Positions 35,501-47,300 of a DNA stretch of 64,000 bases are shown here, one piece after another (positions within the stretch are counted from its first letter, which is position 1; every line of letters begins with the position of its first letter). The position numbers and the translations under genes are program-made. The notes beneath the pieces are model-generated. The model was not told the origin of the DNA, made no database searches, and was given only the letters and a program-made list of their open reading frames with translations. The DNA is from Porites lobata (Eukaryota; Cnidaria; Anthozoa; Scleractinia; Poritidae). The stretch lies in the NCBI GenBank assembly GCA_942486035.1, contig CALNXK010000133.1, forward strand, positions 137,501 through 201,500, in the 5' to 3' direction.

Positions 35501-36511
35501 GCGGTCGAAAAGGGGTACACGCTGATCAAGATTCACGAAGTCTGGCATTTTCCCCCTGAGCAACGCCAAACGGGTCTTTTTGCCGATTATGTGAACACGT
35601 GGCTCAAGATCAAACAAGAATCCGCGGGGTGGCCCGGTTGGTGTCAGACCCTTGAGCAAAAACGCCATTACATTCTTCGTTACCAGGAACGGGAAGGCAT
35701 CCAACTGGACATTGCCAGTATTGCCAAAAATCCCGGTCGCAAAGCCACGGCCAAGCTCATGCTGAACAGTTTCTGGGGCAAATTTGGGGAGCGGATCAAT
35801 AAACCCACCACTGTCACTGTCCAAGACCCCGCCCATTTGTTCAATCTCATTTCCGATGCTGCCCTCGATCTCAGTACGCTCCGCCTTTGCACGGACGATA
35901 TCTTGGAAGCCGTTTACACCAGTGTCCAAGACAATGCTGTCAAAGGCACCAAGACCAATATTTTTGTGGCCGCTTTCACTACCTGCCATGCTCGACTCAA
36001 GCTCTACGAGTCTCTGGATACCCTTCAACAGCAAGTCCTTTACTACGACACTGATAGTGTGGTATACAAATGGCGGCCCGGTCAACCCAGCATTGCCACC
36101 GGGGATTTTCTCGGGGACATGACCGATGAATTGGATGGTGACGTCATCATTGAGTTTGTTTCGGGGGGTGCCAAGAATTATGGGTACACGACACGACAGG
36201 GTAAAGTGGTATGCAAGGTACGTGGTTTCACGCTCAACGTCCGTGGGTCGGCCATTCTTAATTTTCAGACCATGAAAGAGAACATTCTCTCCGAATTGGA
36301 TTCGCCCCAGGAGTCTCGACGCAATTTGAATATCACCAACCCTTATTATTTCCAACGAGATTTGGAACAAAAACAAATTCAAGTGGTTCCGCGCGTGAAG
36401 CAGTATGGGTTGGTGTTCGACAAGCGTGTCATTGAGGTCGCCACCCGATCCAGTTATCCCTATGGCTATGAGAGGATTGGAGATGAACTTGACTTGCTAT
36501 TAGATTTGTAA
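32534..36511 (+). CDS. protein-primed family B DNA polymerase
   Basis: 1,325 aa from ATG 32534; it replicates the element from its protein-primed ends. The order is: an N-terminal region with many C-x-x-C/H clusters (residues ~350-440), the 3'-5' exonuclease motifs 'VYADFEAM' (Asp462), 'FHNLKGFDG' and 'YCKSDVALL' (~654), an inserted block 'VDGYDPVTRTVYEFHG' with C-x-Y-H-G-C (~763-784), and then polymerase motifs A 'VTSLYP' (~886), B 'KATAKLMLNSFWGKFG' (~1070) and C 'YYDTDSVVY' (Asp1172). All catalytic residues are present and the frame is uninterrupted. The long Cys-rich N-terminus may include the terminal-protein region. Confidence 0.95.
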   Translation: MAEDHWYPDSDEEEEALLNRAYDRWEQMGGAVPARGPLFQFTMQPIGRRRRWRNVVERAQFNAQLRQLRDPGPGDNIGMALTEALHQAIETELDREQRPAHHFVNFAITAHGFTHAYQTANFTVGEFLQRTARLDEMLATLAGKLNSNEAFNPDRGFQVDVVFVSMPGPGSGRHKQRNVGRLCLDRVNQKKRCIVPIKNRDTLCCARAIVTMRAYCHKDQGVDGFRDWENLKRGRPVQQRQAQALHQQAGVAEGPCGIPELRQFQQALGSHYQLLVMTRMKPFFLIFKGPDAPHQIRLLKSNDHFDGCTSFPAFVNRSYYCLDCERGFNTDDRTNHTCQGRRCSACGRFDCPDYVRGTRPTEYCSLCYRKFYGPQCKRYHEISKQCQSIKICLKCQAQYTVVRNQRHRCGYAKCPACQEWVSIQNHQCYIQPVEDEHEETEPTEEGGGRMVAPPPPLFVYADFEAMQNAEGVFVANLLCYSSSVDTTIHVLDGEDCALQFLRDLDDLTDVPDCEGERTILVVFHNLKGFDGMFILHELYQQQREVVDQLTVGAKVLSFRSGPLKFIDSLCFLPMPLASFSSTFNLTELKKGFFPHLFNTPDHQQYVGRIPDLEFYDPDGMMAKKKEELTRWHADQVRRNVPFHFQQEMIEYCKSDVALLKAGCEAFQQEFEQQAGFNPMAKCITIASACNLYWRKHHLTPDTIAVEPLGGWRGAQVNHSLKALQWLYYQEHLLPKEGASADRIRHVRNGGEQSVRTSVDSHFVDGYDPVTRTVYEFHGCLYHGCPRCYPARNAKHYATPDRTVEELYQATLSKRTALLRAGYTVIEMWECEWDRLVDTDEAVQRFLNSFDLVAPLEPREAFFGGRTGAVALHAVAGESEEIRYVDVTSLYPWVNKNCPYPIGHPRIITQPADQSLDSYFGLATVDILPPAGLFHPVLPVRSGHKLTFPLCRACVQTEQAQPMLTRTRYCPHSDVDRTLRGTWCTPELVKAVEKGYTLIKIHEVWHFPPEQRQTGLFADYVNTWLKIKQESAGWPGWCQTLEQKRHYILRYQEREGIQLDIASIAKNPGRKATAKLMLNSFWGKFGERINKPTTVTVQDPAHLFNLISDAALDLSTLRLCTDDILEAVYTSVQDNAVKGTKTNIFVAAFTTCHARLKLYESLDTLQQQVLYYDTDSVVYKWRPGQPSIATGDFLGDMTDELDGDVIIEFVSGGAKNYGYTTRQGKVVCKVRGFTLNVRGSAILNFQTMKENILSELDSPQESRRNLNITNPYYFQRDLEQKQIQVVPRVKQYGLVFDKRVIEVATRSSYPYGYERIGDELDLLLDL

Positions 36512-36572
36512 TTGGGCGTGATATCACTAGGGTGTCACACACGTCCCGCTTGTACCCAGGACTTCACGCGGT
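36512..36572. other. right subterminal region with motif copy
   Basis: It contains an inverted copy of the ~38-bp motif found at 15018..15055 (GGGACGTGTGTGACACCCT on the minus strand). It lies between the polymerase stop codon and the right TIR. Confidence 0.6.
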
Positions 36573-36768
36573 TCATTAAAACTATGCCAAGAATGTGAGA
36601 TTCAACTCTTGTGTGTGCGTGTTCTTTATTCCTATGGGGTCACGTGGTTTAAAACAATGGGTTGTGACGTCAATAAGTCACATGGGCGAAATGCGCGATG
36701 CTGATTGGTCGAGACCAAATTTGCTGCGCTCTGATTGGTTAGGACCCCAAGTAGCCATATGTACTACT
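36573..36768 (-). repeat. Polinton right terminal inverted repeat
   Basis: Reverse complement of 14225..14419 with one substitution and one indel. It ends ...GTACTACT, i.e. -ACT-3'. Confidence 0.95.
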
Positions 36769-36774
36769 AGCTTC
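36769..36774. repeat. target-site duplication of the Polinton (right copy)
   Basis: AGCTTC, identical to 14219..14224. Confidence 0.95.
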
Positions 36775-37062
36775 TATACGAACCGAAGGAAGCTTATTGA
36801 CAAGAAAGCTAGTGACCTCCCCGATCTTGGTATCAGTGCCGAAAGCAAAGTATACATATCCGAATCCCTGACCAGGTACAAGAAAGAGCTCTTCGGCGAA
36901 GTTAACTAGCTGAGGAAAAAGATCAGATGGAAACATATCTGGACTCAGAACAGCCGAATCTATGTTAAAGAATCAGATAAGTCGACCGTAGTGGTAATTG
37001 ATTCATACGAAGCCCTGGATAAATTTAAGAGCAACCTTCCCCCACGTTCAAACCAGTCTTGA
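36775..37062 (+). pseudogene. LINE ORF1, right part after the Polinton
   Basis: It continues in the frame left at 14224: 'IYISESLTRYKKELF'-like text ('VYISESLTRYKKELFGEVN'), an in-frame TAG near 36907, then 'WKHIWTQNSRIYVKESDKST' and a stop at 37062. This is the C-terminal domain of an ORF1/Transposase_22-like protein. Co-linearity across the Polinton confirms the insertion site. Confidence 0.75.
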
Positions 37063-37289
37063 ATTGGAATCGCTCCTATAAGATAAGTAGTGTAACCGGT
37101 GTATTACTTTTATTATGTTGTTACTCTTTACTAAGTATTTATTACCAAAATTTTCCATAGCTTATAATAGTGCACTATCATAATAACTCCACTACCGGTA
37201 TTAGAATAATACCAAATTACTCTTTTCCTTTTCAAGATTTGGAAAATGATGAATTTCTAAAAACCATAGGCTCGTGGGAACTGGGAAGA

Positions 37290-37815
37290 TCGACTTTCTG
37301 GAAAAGTAGACTTAGACAGGGATATAGTTGTTTCACCAGACAAAAATGACCCTTTTAAGTGCGCTAATGATAATTACATTGAATCTCACTATTATTCAGT
37401 TAAAAGGTCTGGCAAAATATTTGATGACGCTTGTAAACAAAAAGGGTTTTCGATATTCCACTGTAATATTCGTAGTTTGGGAAAAAACAAATCCTTGCTG
37501 CATGATATTCTAAGCACAGTTAAGACAACGCCAGATATCATCGCAATATCAGAGAGTAAATTAATGAAAATACGAGTGCAAATTTGAATATTCCTGGTTA
37601 TGCTATTGTGAATACTAACTCAAAATGCAGGCAGGAGGTGTTGGTCTGTATTTATCGAATAACTTGGAATTTTCAAGAAGGAGCGACTTAGATATCTCGG
37701 ATGATGGAATAGAGTCATGCTGGATAGAGCTGCCACGTACTGCACAAAAAAATATTGTAATAACCCTATGTTCTCTGCGCAAGGTAAACCCTGTAACTTA
37801 CTCGAGAAATTGAAA
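37290..37815 (+). pseudogene. LINE ORF2 endonuclease, truncated
   Basis: 'FSIFHCNIRSLGKNKSLLHD', 'TPDIIAISESKL', 'NIPGYAIVNTNSK' and, in a second frame, 'GGVGLYLSNNLEFSRRSDLD' are the first blocks of a LINE AP-endonuclease. At least one frameshift is present and the element stops near 37815 after an A-rich run. Confidence 0.7.
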
Positions 37816-38328
37816 AAAAAAATCAGCACTTTGTTATCATATTTACCGTTTAATTAAGGCATCTGCAACATGATGAGATTTGCACTTTACACAAAACCAG
37901 TCACCTGTCATACGCTACACACAAAAACAGCTTGATGAAATATTCCACTACTTCTACAGCTTGTTGCTCTGAATCAACCTCAAATAAATCGATTATCAAT
38001 AAAATCTTCTTATGTGTTTGATTTCTAACGTCTGAATATCTGCACCGAATGGGCCAAACTGAAATCGTGACGGCCACTTTGAAATCGTGACCATGTATTC
38101 CTATTACACCGTCGAGCATACTTTTCCGTAACGGTGTTTATTCAGACTAAAGAATAATTTGGATGACTGTTTCAGCTCTTTCAATATGTCCAAACGATTC
38201 TCAAAGTGTTTCTTTTATTTAAATGATCGGCGTGAATGCTCTGTTTGTTGGTTAACTGCAAAATTTAACTTCTGCTTTGTCTAGTTTTCCCATAAACGGC
38301 GTAGTCACTTAATTCAACAATTCCTGAC
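37816..38328. other. no gene recognised
   Basis: AT-rich sequence between the LINE fragment and the PLXDC-like gene. The missing C-terminal exons of that gene are expected here or further left, but no transmembrane-coding exon is visible. Confidence 0.3.
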
Positions 38329-38385
38329 TTGTTACAGCCCGAAGAGAGCCATTTTTGACGATGGCGTTCAAATCCATCCGAGCAC
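38329..38385 (-). CDS. PLXDC-like exon, second half of PSI domain
   Basis: 'CSDGFERHRQKWLSSGC' matches the end of the PLXDC PSI domain. The acceptor is 'tgttataccag'. The 3' boundary is uncertain; a weak donor (aa|gtcagg) is used here. Confidence 0.7.
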
Positions 38386-41300
38386 CTGGTATAACAAACA
38401 ACAAAAGCCAAAATATAGAAACAAAGAGACAGAAAAAGACGTGAATCGGTTACAGAAACACCATCAACTGTGTACAATGACAACCAGTGACGGATAATAA
38501 TGATAATTATATCGCTAAGGATAAAATGATTCTTCGTTTCTGATTGGCCCAAATCCCCCCGCTAATATTTCATGACCAGCTAGCGTTGAGCAAACTTGGA
38601 CTGTGTGCGATATGCGATATCCGGTGTAATTACGTCAAAGGATAGTACAGGATGCTAACAATGCTGATAATCACTGTGAAAATGTAGAAGATGCCGTCGG
38701 CTAGAACTATTGATTTTTCTCTTTATTTTCTGCATTATTTCGGAGGGTGAATTATTTCGAATAAATAATGTTAATCGATAACTGATTGGATTCGGTTTTC
38801 CTATTATCTACAAATTTTGTAGAGGAAGGTGTTACCCTAGAGAAATGATTAAAATGCCTCAGGAAAACAGGAAAAGACAAAAACCTTTCACGGCTTTGGC
38901 ACCAGTTGCAATGAAACTCAGTGCAGTTTCTCCTCTCAATGCATTCTTCGCATGTCTTGGCGGTGATGCAGTCTAAAAGAAATTTTTAGGAATCAAAACA
39001 GAGAGGCTTTGCCAAACTCTTGTACAAACCTCTCACAGTTATAATTATCTGATCAGTTTGGTTACCATCAGAGATATAACTTCATAGCTCATCCACATAA
39101 GGTAAACATGTTGATCATATAACTTAATCGAAATTTGTCGCTACAATAATGAAGGTTTCCTTGACAGTGAAGTACTGTCATTTTCACTTCCTGTAAGACA
39201 GAATTGTGACGTCACGGTCTCAATTTCAGCGCCGGTTCATGGTACTTTAAAGCACTGAAAAAAACGAAGAACTTACTTGGTTTAGGACGAAGTATTACCA
39301 CCACGTTATCCACAACCCAACTTTGGTTGATATGCACTGCATCATAAGTATAAAATGTACGAAATATCTGCCCTGAAGGTCAGCAGATCATTAAATTAAT
39401 AAAAAATTTGGATAAAGAAATCACACCACTCTCTGCTGAATGAGGGGTTGTATAAGACCAGACCCAGTACTTCATAAACATAAGAACAAGGTCGTATAAA
39501 ACATAACAACACGGACGTCATTCTCGTTCCCAGAAGGCTAATGTGGCCTATGGAAACAGGATTGCAAGTTCAGTATTGTGAGGACATCTCGACTCCAAAA
39601 ACTCTTACTCTCAAAGTCCAAGTGTAAAACCTTGCTTGTGAAAATGAGTTTTACTCGCTTTGAAACAGAAGCTTGGGACAACTTTGCCTAGTCCCTGTAT
39701 GGCGTTTTCCCAGGCATTATCGGTCAATTCACTTCGGTGACGTACCACGTCTTCCCTTGGACAACGTGACTAGAAACGAATTGGCCGCGCAGAATAATGA
39801 GGCCTAATGACTAGGCACAGCTCGGAAAAGGCTCTAGTGAGAATGGGAATGGTTCGATAAGTAGTAACAACATAAGCGCAGCAGATTCTATTTAGGAAAG
39901 AGACAGATGCATCTCATTTTGACATTTTGGTGCCAAATGACCCTAAGTTTATAATTCAATACGGCAGGCATCGTACGCATTAAGAGTCTACTCGGTCCAT
40001 TTCTATTTGTAGACGTTATGTATAAGAAGAGGACTTAATATGCAGAAAGTACTTACAAATGCCATAGTAGTGTCTTAGTGTGTCCACATAGTATGCATCT
40101 GAAATACCCATATTTACGGCATGGGAAGCATTTGAAATGTTACGGACCGGAATTGGAATCTAAGAGAAAGGTTTGGAAGGAGACTTAAACGAGATGTTTC
40201 AAGGATCCCTTTGATGTTATTCAAGTGAGAAAAGCTTTTAAAACGGTGCTGAAAATGTGCGTTGTAGGCGGATTGCTTGTTATTTTCCAATCTAGATATT
40301 GAAATAGCGCTTCTAAATTTTGAAAGACCTTCACTGAGGTTAGCTTTCTTGGAAAATTTGACTCTGATGTACTCTATATGTTTTTGAGAAAAATATGTCA
40401 CCTTATTGTGTATTACGTATGTAAGAGACAGAAAATAAACGTTATATGGTTTGGTCTTCGGAGACCGCGCACAAAATATCGCGGGCGCTCTTTCCCACGA
40501 AAGCACATGTTTTGTTATGGAGTTATACTGTCGTTTCGTTAGGACAAGTTTTCCTTTCCATTAAGAAGGCACAATAACTTGTAAGTATGCAGTATTTTCG
40601 GTTATTCGGTCAATATCATCTTTGTAATAGTCGCGTTGTTGTTATTTCAGCGAATCTTTCTCTTTCACGTGCAATTTGTGAATGGAATGAATACAAGTTA
40701 TGTGCAGATTAGAAACGAACTAGCAAGTGAACAACTGATTAAACTACAGTTTCAAGTAGCTATGAGTGGACGCTACATCATTCGAAGTTATTGATTTCAA
40801 GCAGTACTGTGGTTAAAGGAACGGAATGACTGGCAAGAATTCGAAGAGCAAGAAATCGAAAAGTGGTGCTAAGAAAGGTGGACACGAGCAAGCAGCGACT
40901 CACGTGACTCCTCAGAAGGAAAATGTTCCCGATTCGGCGCCAACAGAGAAATCGCCTCAGCGCACGTTCCAAGGTGATGAGAATGGTGGATTAGAGCAAG
41001 TAGGGCCATCATTAACGAGTGGAAACGTGGAATTTGGTTTCTATGGCGAGGATCCGGTAGAACAAGGCAGTAGTTCCAGGCCTGTTAGATTAAGGGAGCC
41101 GAACAAAAGAATAGATGAATTGGAAGTTCGAGTCGAGAAAGCGGTTCATGCGAAGCGTCAGCGAAACTGGTATCTTGGAGAACTGCGGAAACGGCGAAAT
41201 TGTGTACAAGAATTGATTTTAAGCCCTAGCACACAGATAAGTGGAGTGGAAGCAGAGATTTACAGGTATGAAGAAGCATTTCGTAACTTTGTTGTCAGTC

Positions 41301-44300
41301 ATGATAACTACTTCAGCTTTGAAGATGATGAAGAGAAAAAACAATTTATTATTGACAGTTATCAGAATGAACGAGAAATGAAATTACAGTTAGAAATCCT
41401 CATAAATCAGTGGAGGAAAAAGGGAGTAGGTACCCCTCCTTCTGAATCTGGATTGAGCCATGGGTCTGACGGGAGCGAGAGAAGTTGTGTGTCAAATAGA
41501 AGCAGTGTTAAAGAGAAGAGAAGGGTAGCAGTAGAAGCTAAATTGGAAGTGCAGACCCTAAAGGAAAAGCAGGAACTAGAACGCAAATTAGAAGAAGTAG
41601 AAAGAAGTAAAGCAGAGTTAAACAGGAAATTAGAGCTGTTGAGTGCTAAAACTAAGATGGAGCAGGCGGAAATTGACTTATTGCTGGAGCGCGGCGAAGA
41701 GAATGAAGCGAAGGATGGGATGAATGATTACTTAAAAGAGCATAGTGCCAATTATCCTCCTGCGAAGGGGCATTTGTCACAGCCTGTTACGGGTGGTGCC
41801 ACACCCTTTTCAGAATCCCAGCCAGTTGTTGATAATGGAAAAATGCAAACATCTTCAGCAGAAGATATTGCCCAAACTTCACTTTCATCATTGGTGACTG
41901 CGAGTTACGTAACATCAGGGTCAGCGGTCACGACTTCTGGTCCAAACGTAGGAAGAGTTGCAATTCACAAGACGAGTTCTAGTAGTTTAACTACCCAGGC
42001 TCCAGTTAATTGTACTAAGTTCAGCACGCCTATCAGTTATGTACCTCGTTTTAATTTGCCAAGGGCAACATCCACAGCTGTTGCGGCATCACCAATGTCG
42101 ATGCACCAATCACCAGGAATGCCTACTTGGTCTTGTAGTCCACGAACAGTAGGTTTAGATGCAGCAGCAACCGAGTTCTATCCTCCCGACACTCCTCAGC
42201 AATCCACATCAACGTACATTTATTCAGCCCCTCCTTTTGAGCAGCGAGCTAGTCCGCAGTCACGCATGCAACCTGATCCTTGGGTGGCAGTTGCCGAAGC
42301 AATCAAGCAAGGGCCATCCTTACCGAAAGTAGAGTTGATGAAATTCAGTGGAGACCCTTTGGAGTATGTGGAGTTCGTTACGAACTTTAGGGACAATATT
42401 GAGAACCAAGTGTCTCATGAGTCTCAAAGACTGACACGCCTTTTAGCTCAGTGCTCAGGCAAAGCTAAAGAAGCAATTAGGAGTTGTGTTAATTTGACAG
42501 TGGGTGAAAGGTACACAGAAGCCTGGAGAACTCTTAGCGAGAACTTTGGCCAGCCTCACATGATAGTAGAAGCCCACATGAAGAAACTGAGAGAAATTCA
42601 AGTGCGGAAAGCAGATGCGACGACTCTCATGGAGTTTGTAAGGCGACTGGAAGATGCCAGGAGGGTCCTGACCAGTATGGGTCACAACTACGTGAGTCGG
42701 TTAGACAACGAAAATGTCATAATCTCGTTGATGCGAAAGCTCCCTGATGAGGGCCTGAAAAGGAAGTGGGTGGATGAAGCAGGAGATCTCATCAAGCGAA
42801 AAGGTCGAGCGGACTTTGCGGACTTTGTTGAATTTGTTCGAAGAGTTGCAGATCGTATAAACAATAGATACGGGCAAGAATTAGGGTCCTCTTCCCATGG
42901 TAACCGAGAAAAAAAGGAACCAAACAAGATAAAGGGTCCGCCTCCCAAGTTTACTACCCTTGCGACTCAAACTGACCAGAACTGCCTAAGCCAGAAAACA
43001 TCACCAAGGCCCCCTTGGAAGTTTGCTCAGTGTTCCGGACCTCACAATGTTTGGAGGTGCCGAAAGTTCAGAAGTGTCCCATTGAATGACCGTCTAAAGA
43101 CTGTTCGTAAACGTGGACTTTGTAAGCTTTGTCTTGACCAAGGACATACTGCGAAACAATGTGATAGGGGATTCACCTGCCGAATATCAGGTTGCGGCAA
43201 GGATCACCACTACCTGCTACATTTCCCGTCGGAGAGCGTTGATGAAAAGAACCCTAGAAATCCCAGCAGCAATGCGGTGGAAGGTTCAGCGAACAGTAGC
43301 AATGTGCAAGCGCCCAACACGAAGGATAGCAGCCCTTCGATGGCAAGTGCAAGGGAACAGGATCTGGTGACGGTTGCTGCGCTCGAAGCGGGCAGACCCA
43401 GAGTATGCTTTAAGGTAGTTCCAGTCAAGATTAGATGTCCGGGAGGCACCAGAGAGATCATAACACACGCTTTCCTAGACAGCGGTTCAGACGCCTCGCT
43501 CTGTCTAGATAGTTTGACGCGTGAAATAGGTGTAACGGATATGAAGCCAATCAGCTATACTATGACCACCACCAACTGTGCGGACGGGGAGCGAAGACAT
43601 GGTCATGAAGTCCAGTTAGAAATTGAATCGTTAGAAGGAGATGCAAAGTTCCGACTCGAAAAACGTCTTGACTACAAGCAATCTTCCCGTTTCAGCACGA
43701 CAAATGGTCACAAACGAGGATATTAAGCGTTGGCCTCATCTTTGTGACGTTAGCTTACCCGAAACAGGAGATAAGAAAGTGGCAATTTTGATAGGAAACG
43801 ATCGCCCAGACCTGATTGACAAGCAGTTAGATCGGAAAGAAAGAGACCAAGGCGAACCTGTTGCAGTGAGGACGCCCCTTGGGTGGACAGTCCACGGCCC
43901 GATTGGAGAAACCGTTAAGGACCGTGTTCACATAAACTTTACTCGCACCGGCCAAGATAGCTTAAGCGTTGAGCTAGAGCGCATGTATGATGAGGAATTT
44001 GTTGAAGCTGATGCCAATGCTGAGGAAGGCATGTCTGTTGAGGACCGTAAAGCACAGGAACTTATGGATCAGTCAGTGACCTTCATGAACGGACACTATC
44101 AGCTTAAGCTTCCTTTTCGCCAAGAGAAGCCTGACCTTCCTGAGAGTCTTTCGACGGCCACAAGCAGGTTAAGTTGGCTAGAGAGAAAGATGCGGAAGGA
44201 TCCAGTTTTCCACCGAAAGTACAGTGGCGTAACGGACAAGTACCTGACCGAGGGAGCATCACGACGGGTACCTGATGACGAAGTCCCAGTGCTTAAGCCG

Positions 44301-47300
44301 CTATGGTACCTTCCTCATCACGCGGTGTGGCATCCTAGAAAACCCGAAGAACCGCGGGTAGTGTTTGATTGTGCCTCAAGGAGTGGTGGAACGTCTTTGA
44401 ATGAGCAACTTTTGAGAGGCCCAGAAAACACCAGCACCCTGATAGGAGTGATCCTGAGATTCCGAGTAGATGACGTTGCAGTTACGGCAGATATTAAGAG
44501 AATGTTTCACCAGGTCTTCGTAGCGCCAGAAGATCGTGGAGCGTTGTGTTATTTATGGTGGCCGAATGGTGACCTGTCAAAGGGAAAGAAGACTTACCAA
44601 ATGCTCGTGCACATTTTTGGAGCAAAGTCCTCGCCGAGCGTAGCAGGATACGCCCTGAGAAAGACTTCTCCCAAGAGGCAGTTGACGCCGTGCTTAAGGA
44701 TTTGTACGTAGATGACTTGCTTAAATCCTTTGCTGATTCAGAACGCGCAGTACAAGTCAGTAAGCAGCTCCAGGAGTTACTTGCGAGAGGAGGCTTTGAA
44801 TTGACAAAATGGATTTCCAGTTCTCGCAGCGTGTTGTCAGCGTTCCCGGTGGAGGAAAGAGCACTCACCATTAAGAGTTTAGATTTGAAATCAGAAAGTT
44901 TGCCTATAGATGGAGCACTAGGAATCCACTGGAATGTTGAACATGACACCATTGACTTTGTTGTGAATGACAAGGAGCGTCCAGAGAATCGGAAAGGTGT
45001 CTTATCATCTATTGCAACGGTGTATGACCCGCTCGGATTGGCCAGCCCCCTACTCTTACCTGGAAGAGAAATGAATCAGGAATTGTGCAAACTAAAGTTG
45101 GATTGGAATGAGAAGCTCCCAAGAGAATTGTGTGAACGTTGGAAGAGTTGGAGAGAAGGGCTTATGAGCTTGCAAGGATTCAGTATTCCTCGATGTTTTA
45201 AGCCAAAGGACTTGGGTGAAGTGAAACATGTAGAGCTTCATCATTTCGCCGACGCATCCCAAGAGCATGGTTATGGGACAGCCTCTTATTTACGTCTTGT
45301 TAACAGTCAGGGGCAAATTCATTGCTGTTTCGTAATGGGGAAGTCTCGCGTGAAACCCTTGAAAAGTGCTGTAACAGTACCAAAGCTGGAGTTGACAGCG
45401 GCTACTCTAGCAACGAAAGTCAACAAGGTCATAACGAGAGAGTTAGAAGGGAAGACTGAAGATTAACAGTGTGACTTACTGGAATGACTCTATGATAGTT
45501 CTCAAGTACATTGCCAATGAAGTACGAAGCTTTGTAACCTTCGTCGCAACCCGGGTAGCTGTCATACGTCAAGAATCAGATCCAGGGCAGTGGCGGCATG
45601 TACGATCAGAGCTCAATCCTGCGGATTATGCTTCCCGAGGGATCAAGGCCTCGGAGACCGGAAAACTGGAAAGGTGGCGCCGTGGTCCAGAATTCTTGTG
45701 GAGAGAAGTTGAAGATTGGCCCCCGCAGCCTCCAGAGGAATTGGGAGACCTCCTAGATACAGACGAAGGAGTGAAAAAGGAGAAAGTCACTGTTGGAGCA
45801 TCCACAGTTCATGCGGATTTCTGGAGCATTTTGTTCCAACGATATTCGTCGTGGGATCGATTGAGGAGAATAGTTGGGTGGTTATGTAGAGCCTTCAACA
45901 GACCGATGCAGTCCCAGTGCCAGAACGACAAAGATAAAAGTGTGAAGTATAGTCCTAAAACCTTATCGATCCATGACGGGGACAAAGCGGAGAAGAAAAT
46001 TGTGAAGTTCGTCCAGGAACAGTCATTTGCTGATGAGAAAAGTGAAACAGTCATCAAAGGCTGACTAGCCAGACTTAAGCCATCCGAAGATGAACGAATC
46101 ATACGTGTCGGCGGAAGATTGAATCACTCGAGTTTGCCATATGATGCCAATCACCCGATGATACTGCCAGCAAAGCACCCCGTGTCTGAGTTGATAATTC
46201 GCCACTGTCATCACTTGAATGGACACGTAGGAACCTATCAAGTTCTGGCCGAAATTAGGCAGCGCTATTGGATCGTGAATGCAGTTTCCACGATAAAGCA
46301 AGTTCTTGGCAAGTGTCATGTGTGCAAACGTCAGAACGCCAAGTTAGGAGAACAAGTGACAGGACCACTTCCAGTTGTTAGAGTGTCTTCGGACAGTCAC
46401 AGGCTCGTATATCCATTTGCTGCAGTTGGGTTGGATTACTTCGGGCCCCTCTACGTGAAGATAGGACCTAACACAAGATCAAGGAGAGACCCTTCTCTGA
46501 ACAAACGTTACGGCTGCATCTTCACTTGCTTAAGATATCGAGCAGTTCACATAGAGTTAGTTAACAACCTCTCCACTGACAGTTTTATCAATGCCGTTTT
46601 GCGCTTCGTTGGTAGAAGAGGCCCCCCAGGTATTATCTATAGTGACAACGGTACTAATTTTAGAGGAGCTGAATTGGACGTCGTCAACGCTTTAAAGGTG
46701 TGGGATCAGGAGAAGATTCAGTTGAAGTTGACCAGGAGAGGAATTGAGTGGAAATTTAACCCACCCGCGGCCAGTCACCAAGGCGGCGTATGGGAGAGAC
46801 TTATACGGTCTATCAGAAGGATCCTTTATTCTATGGTGGGAGAACGCCTCGTAGACGAAAAAACCCTGAGAACATTCCTCATTGAAGTAGAGAAGATTTT
46901 GAATGACAGGCCAATCACGCCGGTCTCTGATGATCCAAAGGATTTGGAAGCACTGACGCCGAACCATATCCTTCTGTTGCGCCGAAACCCGTCTTCATCC
47001 CCAGATTTATTCGAGGAGTCAGATCGATTCAAAGCCAGATGGAAGCACGTTCATCTTCTCGCAAATGAATTTTGGCAGAGGTGGACAAGGGAATATCTGC
47101 CAACGCTCCAAGAACGCCAGAAGTGGTTACAACCTAAGCCAAACTTTATAGTAGGAGATTTAGTGTGGCTTGCAGACAAGAATTTGCCACGGGGTCAGTG
47201 GCCAAAGGGCTTGGTCGAGCAAACCTTTCCTGATAGCAATTTGTGAATGGAATGAATACAAGTTATGTGCAGATTAGAAACGAACTAGCAAGTGAACAAC

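Larger units (their letters stand above)
14225..36768. mobile_element. complete Polinton/Maverick (polintovirus-like) element
   Basis: 22,544 bp bounded by near-identical ~195-bp terminal inverted repeats and a 6-bp target duplication. It contains the diagnostic Polinton gene set: family B DNA polymerase, chromodomain integrase, packaging ATPase, cysteine protease, and major and minor capsid proteins. It interrupts the ORF1 of a LINE on the plus strand. Both TIRs differ by only one substitution and one indel, and nearly all genes are open, so the insertion looks recent. The one clear lesion is the frameshift in the protease. Confidence 0.97.

Noticed and set aside
33425..36382. Long minus-strand frames inside the polymerase
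   Set aside because: Antisense shadows of an intact, motif-bearing polymerase gene.
36595..36909. Plus-strand frame starting 'MRFNSCVC'
   Set aside because: A chance fusion of the right TIR with the LINE ORF1 across the insertion junction; the mirror case at 14018..14380 is rejected for the same reason.
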